Shown piece by piece: positions 16,850 to 25,800 of a DNA stretch of 64,000 nucleotides (position 1 is its first letter; the number at the start of each line of letters is the position of its first letter). The notes under the pieces are model-generated. The model was not told the origin of the DNA and did no database searches. It saw only the letters and a program-made list of their open reading frames with translations. The stretch is from VXNE01 sp965116625. GTDB lineage: Bacteria; Pseudomonadota; Gammaproteobacteria; Pseudomonadales; Azotimanducaceae. The stretch lies in NCBI GenBank assembly GCA_965116625.1, contig OZ220717.1, forward strand, positions 3,596,001-3,660,000. Reading direction: 5' to 3'. Made by a program: the position numbers and the translations under genes.

Positions 16850-19800
16850 ATGTCGTCGTCCGAATCCAATGCCGACTCCACCGAGCAGATGACCAGCGAA
16901 ACGTGGCAGCCGATCGCCATCGTCGGCATGGCCTGCCGATTCCCGGGCGGACCGGACCTCGAGACCTTCTGGCGCCTCCTCGATTCCGGGCAAACGGCCG
17001 TAACCGAAGGCACGCCCGGATCCGGCGTCGGCCGCGTCGGCCAGCTGTTCCCGGACGGGCCGGTGGAATGGCCCGCCTGCCGGTACGGCGCGTTCATCGA
17101 CGACATCGACCAGTTCGATGCGGAGTTCTTCCGCATCTCGCCACTGGAAGCCCAGTTGCTCGACCCGCAGCAGCGCATGATGCTGGAGACCTGCTGGCGC
17201 GCCCTGGAAGATGCGGGCATCGATCCCGAAAACCTGAGGGGCACCCGCACCGGCGTATACGCCGGCATGAGCAACAACGACTACCGCCACCTGATCCTGG
17301 CAGGGCGCGAGAACACGGAACGTGCCGCCGGCCTGTATTCCGTCACCGGAAGTTCGCTGAGTCCGGCCATCGGCCGGGTGTCGTTCGTGCTCGGGTTCGA
17401 AGGGCCGGCGATGGTCGTGGACACGGCGTGCTCGTCTTCGCTCGTCGCGGTGCACCAGGCTGCGGCGGGCCTGCATCGGGGCGATGCGGACCTCGCGCTG
17501 GTGGGCGGCGTGCAGGCCATCCTGTTCGGCCGCCTGAGCGCGTTGCGCGCCAAGGCGGGGATGCTGTCGCCCAACGGCCGCTGCAAGACCTTCGATGCCG
17601 CCGCGGACGGCTACGTACGGGGCGAAGGCTGCGGCATCGTGGCCCTGAAACGCCTGGACGATGCGATAGCCGACGGCGACCGGATCTGGGCCGTGATTCG
17701 CGGCTCGGCGGTGAACCAGGACGGGACCGGACCGGGCCTGACGGTGCCCGAAGGCCCCGCCCAGCAACGGGCTATAGAGGCAGCGCTGGCGCGCGCAGGC
17801 ATCGAGCCTTCCGAGGTCGACTACCTCGAGGCACACGGCACCGGGACCCCCGTCGGCGATCCGACCGAATTCGAGGCAGCGGGCACCGTGTACAGCAAGG
17901 GGCGGGATCCGGATCATCCCCTCCTCATCGGTTCGGTCAAGACCAACATCGGCCACCTGGAATCCGCGGCGGGCGTCGCCGGTCTGATCAAGGCCACGCT
18001 GGCACTGAAGCGCGGCATCATCCCCAAGCACCTGCATTTCGAAACGCCAAGCCCGGAACTGGACTGGGATCGGCTCCCTGTGCGGGTGACTGCGGAGCCG
18101 ACACCGTGGCCAGCCGTCGACCGGCCATCCCGGGCGGGGGTGAACTCGTTCGGATTCTCCGGCACCAACGCCCATGTCATTCTCGAGTCGTATGGAGAGC
18201 CCCACTCCCCCGAACAGGGCGCGATGCATGTCGCGGCGGGTCCGAGGCGGGCGGTCGCGCGGCCGGACGTGCCCCAGCACTCGGCTCCGGACGAGAGCCT
18301 TCAGCCGGGGGATGTTCCCCAACCGCTGACGCGTAAGGAAGTGCTGGCATTTGCCCCGTCGCCGGATGCGTACTTCCATGCAAGGCGAATCCGACTCCTG
18401 CCGCTCTCCGGCAAGTCGGAAGCCGCCTTGAGCGAACTGGCGGGCCGCTATCTCGAATGGCTGGACGAACGCGAGTTGCCGGATACCGACGTCGATTCCC
18501 TCTCGGACATGGCCTGGACAGCCAGCGTGGGACGCAGCCATTTTTCGCACCGGTCTGGCCTGGTGTTCCGCGACGGCCCATCCTTGCGCAAGGCGCTCGA
18601 AGAGCTCGTTTCGGGAGACGAGACATCGGACGGCCAGGTCGCCCGCGACAACCCGAAGGTGGCCTTCGTCTACACCGGCCAGGCAAGCCAGTGGATCGGG
18701 ATGGCCCGGAACATCTACGAGAGCGAGCCCGTCGCGAGGGCGGTGATCGACAGGTGCGATGACCTGCTCGCCGCATCGCGCGGCATTTCGCTCAAGGACG
18801 TCATGTTCGGTTTGCCGGAAGGTGATTCCGACGCAGCCAATGTGCTCGACGACCCGATGTGGACCCAGCCCGCCATCTATGTCCTCGAGTGCGCGCTCAC
18901 CGCGCAGTGGGCCAGCCTCGGGCTCCGGCCGGATGTCGTGATCGGCCACAGCCTGGGCGAGATCGCCGCGGCTCAGGCCGCGGGCGTATTCGGGCTGGAG
19001 GAAGGACTGGGGTTCGCCGCAAGGCGCGGCGACCTCATCTCCGCGCTGCCCGAAAAGGGCGCGATGGCGGTGGTGTTCGCTTCCGAGTCCGACGTGGCGG
19101 CGGCCCTTGCGGAATACAACGCCACCTGCGACGGCCCGGGTCTCTGCCTGGCCGCATACAACGGCGCCAACCAGGCGATCAGCGGTCCGGAGCGGGACGT
19201 CGTTTCCATTCTCGAGCAATTCGAAGCAGGCAACATCCGAACGGCGCGGCTGAGAGCGAGCCCCGCCTACCACAGCGCCCTGGTGGACCCGGCGCTGGAC
19301 GGACTCGAAGCCTATTTCGATGACGTGGCCGTCTCCGAACCCGACATCGCGATGGTCAGCAGCCTCGCGGGGGAGCGCGTGGATGCCGGGATGCCCCTGA
19401 ACGGCCTCTACTGGCGCAGGCAGGCAAGGCAACCCGTGGCTTTCACCCGCTGCGTGGAGGCATTGGCGGAACTCGGCGTCGATGTCGTCGTCGAAGTCGG
19501 TCCCCACGGCGTGCTCAGCCCCATGGTCGCGCTCGGCTGGCCGGAGGGGACCCGGACGCCGGCAGTGATTTCGAGCCTCCGCAGACCGTCCCGGGAAGAG
19601 TCGGTCGACGATGTCGAGGCCTCGTTCATGGAGGCCGTTGCCGGCGCCTATGAGGCCGGCGTTCCACTCGCCTTCGAGGGGTTGTTCTCGGGCGAGGAGC
19701 GGCGGCGCATTTCCCTGCCGGCCTACCCGTTCCAGCGTCGCCGGCACTGGATCGAGGCGACCCGGCAGAGACGGCGCGAAGCGGGCGATCCCCTGCTCGG

Positions 19801-22800
19801 CGTCCGCCACGAGTCGCCCCGTGGCGAGATCGACTTCGAAACGGAACTCTACGTCTCGGATCCCGCTTGGATAAACGATCACCGCGTGTTCGACCATGTG
19901 CTGGCACCCGGTGCCCTGTACGGGGCGATGGCCGTGTCCGTCCCGCTCCTCGAAGGCGCACCGTCCGCCACCGTGAAGGACCTGCAACTGCACAATCCGC
20001 TGGTCCTTCCGACCGAAGGAGCGAGCGGGGGATCTGACGAGGAAGAGTCCGCGCCTTCGGGCCGCAAGGTGCAGGTCGTCGTCGACACGTCGAAGGGCCT
20101 GCCCGAACAACGCGTCGAGATCTTCAGCAAAGGCGACGCGGAGCCGGACTGGACGTTGCACGCACAGGCGCTGGTGTCCGAGGCGGTAACGCCGCCCGGC
20201 GAATCCGCCACCCTCGACCTGAACGGTCTGCGCCGCAGGATGTCGCCGCGAGACGTCGACGCCTACTACCGCGCCAAGGCAGAGACCGGCATTCAGCTTG
20301 GGTCCTCGTTCCAGTCCCTGCAGGCGGTATGGTCGGCGCCCGGCGAAGCGCTGGGCGAGGTGGCGCTGCCGGACGGCGTCGATCCGATCGATACGTGCGT
20401 GCATCCGGTCCTGCTCGATGGCTGCTTCCAGGTGTTCTCTGCGGCGCGCAGTCATGCGGACACCGGAGACAACATGCCGTACCTGCCGTTCGGCTGGGAG
20501 CGGCTATGGCTGGCCGGTCCCCTATCCGACCGGGTGATCTGCCATGCGCGGCTCAAGACGCAGGAACGACCGGACGACGACGATGCTCAACCGGAAGTCG
20601 TGACCGGCGAACTCGCCATCTACGATCAGAACGGCGCGCTGCTTGGCGGCCTTGAAGGCTACACGGTCAAGCGGGCGACCCGCGCCGCCCTGCTCTCCGC
20701 GGTCGAAGGGCTGGACGATCTCCTGTACCAGGTGGTCTGGCGGGACCAGCCGCTCACCCCAGGCATCCTGCCGGCCGATTTCCTCCCTGCTCCCCGAGCG
20801 GTAGCGGACCAGTCCGGGATATTCACCGACTACCTCGCGACGGAAGGCGTCGGCGCCGAGACGCGATCCGGCCTGCTCGCCGATCTCGAAACCCTGTCGC
20901 GCCGCTATGCGCTCACGACGATGGACCGGCTTGGCTGGCAGCGCAACGCCGGGGACCGCGTCGTTCCGGAAACGCTCCGCGGGAACTTGAGGGTTCTGGA
21001 GGAACACGGGAAAGTGTTCCGCAGGATGCTCGAGATGCTCGCCAGGTCGGGCGTGCTCAGGGAAACCGATGGCGTGTTCGAAGTGCTCGTCGGTTCGGGC
21101 GAACCGCTGCCGGCGGAACTGCCGGAGGACGCCGACGCATACGCGAAGCGGATGGAGGACGCGTATCCGCATGGACTCACCGAGATCGGACTCTTCTGCC
21201 GCTGCGGCGGCGCCCTGTGGCAGGTGCTGCGGGGCGAGGCCGACCCGCTCACACTGCTCTTCAGCAGTGGCGAACCGAGCGCGGCCGACCTCTACCTCAA
21301 GGCGCCGGTGGCGCGCGCGGCGAACCGCATGCTGGCGGAGGCCGTGGAGACCCTCCTGGCCGAAATGCCCGACGGCCGGCGACTCAAGGTAATCGAGGTT
21401 GGCGCCGGCACGGGATCGGCGACGGCCTCCGTCCTGCCGGAGCTTCCGCCCGGACGGTTCGACTACACCTACACCGACATCTCCGCCGGGTTCTTCGCCG
21501 AGGCGGAAGGCCGGTTCGGCGGCGCCGAGGCGGCCATCGACTACCGGGTGCTGGACATCGAGAAGGACCCCGTGGCGCAGGGATTCGACGTCCACGGTTA
21601 CGACCTCGTGATCGCATCCAACGTCCTGCACGCGACCCGGTACCTCAACGAGACGCTTGCGCACTGCCTGGATCTCCTTAGCCCCTCGGGTCATCTCGTG
21701 GCGCTGGAAAACCTCCGTGGCCAGGGCTGGCTCGACCTGACGTTCGGGCAGCTCGATGGCTGGTGGCGATTCGCCGACGACTATCGGCCGCACCATGCCC
21801 TCGCCACACCCGCCGTATGGCGGCAGGCGCTCCATGATGCAGGCTTTCCGGAAGTCGCCTTCGTCGGGGTGGACGAGGACGGCGATCCTGACCGGGGCGT
21901 CATCGTCGCCCAGGGTCCTTACCATGTGACGGAACCCGCTGGCCTCTGGGTCCTGGCCGCGGACAGGAGCGAGGCCGCGGATAGCCTGGCGGCGGCGCTC
22001 GCCGCGCGGAACCAGACCGTCGTGCTGGCGCGCGAAGATGCCGAAAGCCTTACGGTGACTGCCACCGCCGGTGTCTTTCCCGCCAGGGTCCAGGCGGCGC
22101 ATCGCGACTCCTGGCAGGCGCTCTTCCAGGGGTTGCCGGAAGACCTGCCGCTCGACGGCGTGGTCCACCTTGCGGCACTCGAAGGTCATGGCATGGACGC
22201 CACCACCGAGCAGATGGCGCTGGACACTCGCCGGGTCACCGAAACCGCGCTCGCAATGTCACAGGGTCTGTCCGACGCCGACGCCGTGCCCGCGAAGGGC
22301 GTGTGGTTCGTCACGCGGGGGGCGCAGGTGCTGGAGCGGGAGCGTGACGGGGAGCTTGCCGGCGCCGCCCTGTGGGGATTCGGCAAGGTCGTCGCGCGGG
22401 AAGCGCCCCACTGGCAGGCCAGGATGATCGACCTTGATCCCGGTCCCCTGTCGACGTCGACCGAGCTCGCCGACGAACTGCTGGCTCCGGATCCCGAGAC
22501 GCATATCGCCTACCGCGGCGGACGCCGGCGGGCGGCGCGTTTCGTCCGTTCCGGCAATGGACCGGCCCGCATCGATTTGCCGCAGGAACCGGGATGGCTG
22601 CTTGACGCCGACGAGGGCGGTGCCCTCGACAAGGTGGTCGTCGCACCGCAGCCGGAAGCTCCACTCGCGCCCAACGAGGTACGGGTTGCCGTCGAAGCGA
22701 TCAGCCTCAACTTCTGGGACATCTTCCGTGCCATGGGCGTCTTCACGGAAGGCCTGTTCGGGGAAGAGTTTGTCGGGCGCGTAGTCGAAACGGGAACAGC

Positions 22801-25800
22801 CGTCACGCGCGTGTCGAGCGGCGACCGCGTGGTCGCACTCGGCGACGGCACCTTCGGGTCCGAGGCGGTCACACTGGAGGCCCTGGCTACTCCTGCTCCG
22901 GCAAGCATGTCGGCGACGGCGCTGGCCACCGTTCCAAGCGTCTTCGTCTCGGCGGCCCTCGCTTTCGAGGCATCCGGCCTCAAGGCGGGCGAACGCGTAT
23001 TGATCCACGCAGGCGCAGGCGGTCTGGGAATGGCCGCGATCGAGTTGGCCCATGCCGCCGGGGCGCAGGTGATCGCGACCGCAAGCGCACCCAAGCGCCC
23101 GTTCCTGCGCTCGATAGGCGTCGCCCACGTTTTCGACAGCCGCACCACGGAGTTCGGCCAGCAGGTGCTCGAAGCCACCGGTGGCGCGGGTGTCGACGTG
23201 ATCGTCAACAGCCTGACCGGGGAGGGATTCATCGAGGCAAGCCTTTCCTGCCTTGCCCATGGCGGACGCTTCGTGGAGATGGCCCGCCGCGACATCTGGA
23301 CCGAAGCGCAAATGGCCGAAGCAAGACCGGACGTCTCCTACTCCATCATCGAACTCGACGTCCTCAAGAAGGAAGAGCCCGAGCGGGCCGGCGCGATACT
23401 CACGAGCCTGGTCGACCGAATGGCCGCGGGAGAAATCAAACCCCTGGTGCATTGTCGATGGCCATTGGCGGAAACGGGCGACGCGATGGCGTGCATGCAG
23501 GCGGCGCGTCACATCGGCAAGATCGTCCTGACGTTGCCGCCGCTCACAGACGGCGGATTGCGCCCGGATCGAACGTACCTGGTAACCGGCGGCCTTGGCG
23601 GAATCGGCTGCGTGGTCGCTGAATGGCTGGCAGACCACGGCGCGGGCGTCATCGTATTGAACGGACGCCGTGACCCGGACGAACCCGCCGAGCAGGCGAT
23701 CCGTGAGCTTCGCGAACGAGGGGTCCGGGTCGAAGTGGAACTCGCGGACGTGACCGACGCGGCAGCCGTCGACGCCATGCTCGCCCGGATGGACGCTTCC
23801 CTGCCGCCGCTCGGCGGCGTGATCCACAGCGTCGGCGTGCTGTCCGACGGCGCGCTGTCGAACCAGAACTGGGACCGTTTCGAACAAGTGCTCATGCCGA
23901 AGGTGATCGGCGGATGGCACCTGCACCGGGCAACGATGCACCGCGACCTCGACATGTTCGTGCTGTTCTCCAGCGTCACGGGTGTGCTCGGCAACGCCGG
24001 CCAGGCGAACCACGCCGCCGCCAACGCCTTCCTGGACCAGCTCGCCGGGCATCGCCGCGCCCTCGGGCTGCCGGGGCAGTCCATCGCCTGGGGCGCGTGG
24101 TCCGGTCTCGGCGAGGCGGAGGAACAGCGTGAGCGGATCGCCCGCCAGCTCGAGGCATCGGGAACCGGCTGGATGACACCGCAGAAAGGCCTCATGGCGT
24201 TCGATCGGCTGGTACGGGAAGACCTGACCACGGCGACGGTGACGTCAGTCGACTGGCCGGTATTCGCCGACGCGCACGAAAGCCAGCCACCCTTCCTCGA
24301 GGAGGTGCTGGCGACGGTGGGCAGCGAGGCTGCCGAGACACCGTCAACGCCAGTCGATCTCCTCGCCCAGCTCCAGTCCACGCCCGCTTCCGAACGCGAA
24401 GCAACGCTGGTGGCGTTTCTTCAGCAGGAACTGAAAGCGGTACTGCGGATGCCCTCGGAGCCATCGCCAACGGTGGGTTTCGTCGATCTCGGGATGGATT
24501 CCCTCATGGCGGTGGAGTTTCGCAACCGCCTGAACCGGGCTCTCGCGGACGCCTACGTGGCGCCCAACACCGTGGTCTTCGACTATCCGGACATCGCGAG
24601 CCTCGCCCGTCACCTTGTCCGGGAACTGGGCAGCGACGACGGTATCGACGCAGCCGCGCTTCCCGCATCGTCCGAGAGACCCAGCGTTCAGATCCGGGGG
24701 GAGCAGGAGGCGGACGCGATCGCGGTCGTCGGCATGGCCTGCCGCTTCCCCGGGGCGCCCGATCTCGACGCCTTCTGGCGGCTGCTCGAGGACGGTGTCG
24801 ACGCGGTGACCCAGGGGCGCCGGGACAGCGGTCCCTGGCCCGGGGTCTTTGGCGACCCTGCGGGAGACGGTGCCTACCGGTGGGCCGGGTTCCTCGACGG
24901 CATGGACCAGTTCGACTCGAAGTTCTTCCGCATTCTGCCGATCGAGGCACGGATGATGGATCCGCGCCAGCGGCTGCTGCTGGAGACAGCCTGGCAAGCG
25001 CTCGAGGATGCCGGAATCGATCCCGCGACGCTGGTCGGCAGCCGGACCGGCGTCTACGCCGGCGTGGGCGCCAGCGAGTACCGGGACCTTATCGACGCAA
25101 GCGGCGAACAGGGAGGCTACCTCGGGACCGCCGGGAGCGTAGCCGCGGGCCGCGTGGCTTTCGCGCTCGGCCTCATGGGACCCGCGATGCCGGTAGACCT
25201 TGCCTGCGCGTCGTCACTGGTCGCGGTCCACCAGGCCATGGTGGGCCTGCGGCGCGGCGAACTGGACCTCGCCCTTGTCGGCGGCGCGAACGCCGTGCTG
25301 TCGACCGGCATCACCAGGTTCATGGTGGAACTGGGCATGTTGTCACCCCAAGGCAAATGCAGGACTTTTGATGCAGATGCAAACGGTTTCGTGCGCGGCG
25401 AAGGCTGCGGAATCCTGGTCCTGAAACGGCTCGCGGAGGCGGAGGCGGACGGTGATCGAATCTGGGGCGTGATCGTGGGCTCTGCCGTGAGCCACAACGG
25501 CGTCAGCGCGGGCATGACCGTACCCAACGGCCCCGCCCAGGAGCAGGCGATCGAGGAAGCCGTGGCGCGCGCGGGAATAGACCCGGGCCAGGTCGACTAC
25601 CTTGAAGCGCACGGCGTGGGAACGAGCCTCGGCGACTCCATCGAGGTCCGCGCCGCATCCAATGTCTACGGAAGAAACCGGCCCGAGGACCGTCCCCTGC
25701 TCATCGGCACCGCCAAGACCAATATCGGACACCTCGAGTGGGCGGCGGGCGTCGCCGGTCTCATCAAGACGATGCTGGCGATGCAGCGTGGCGTGATCCC

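Noticed and set aside
16787..20455. 1222-codon open frame antisense to the PKS
   Set aside because: No domain or motif is visible; long antisense frames are expected opposite GC-rich genes with strong third-position bias. The PKS on the plus strand has unmistakable domains.
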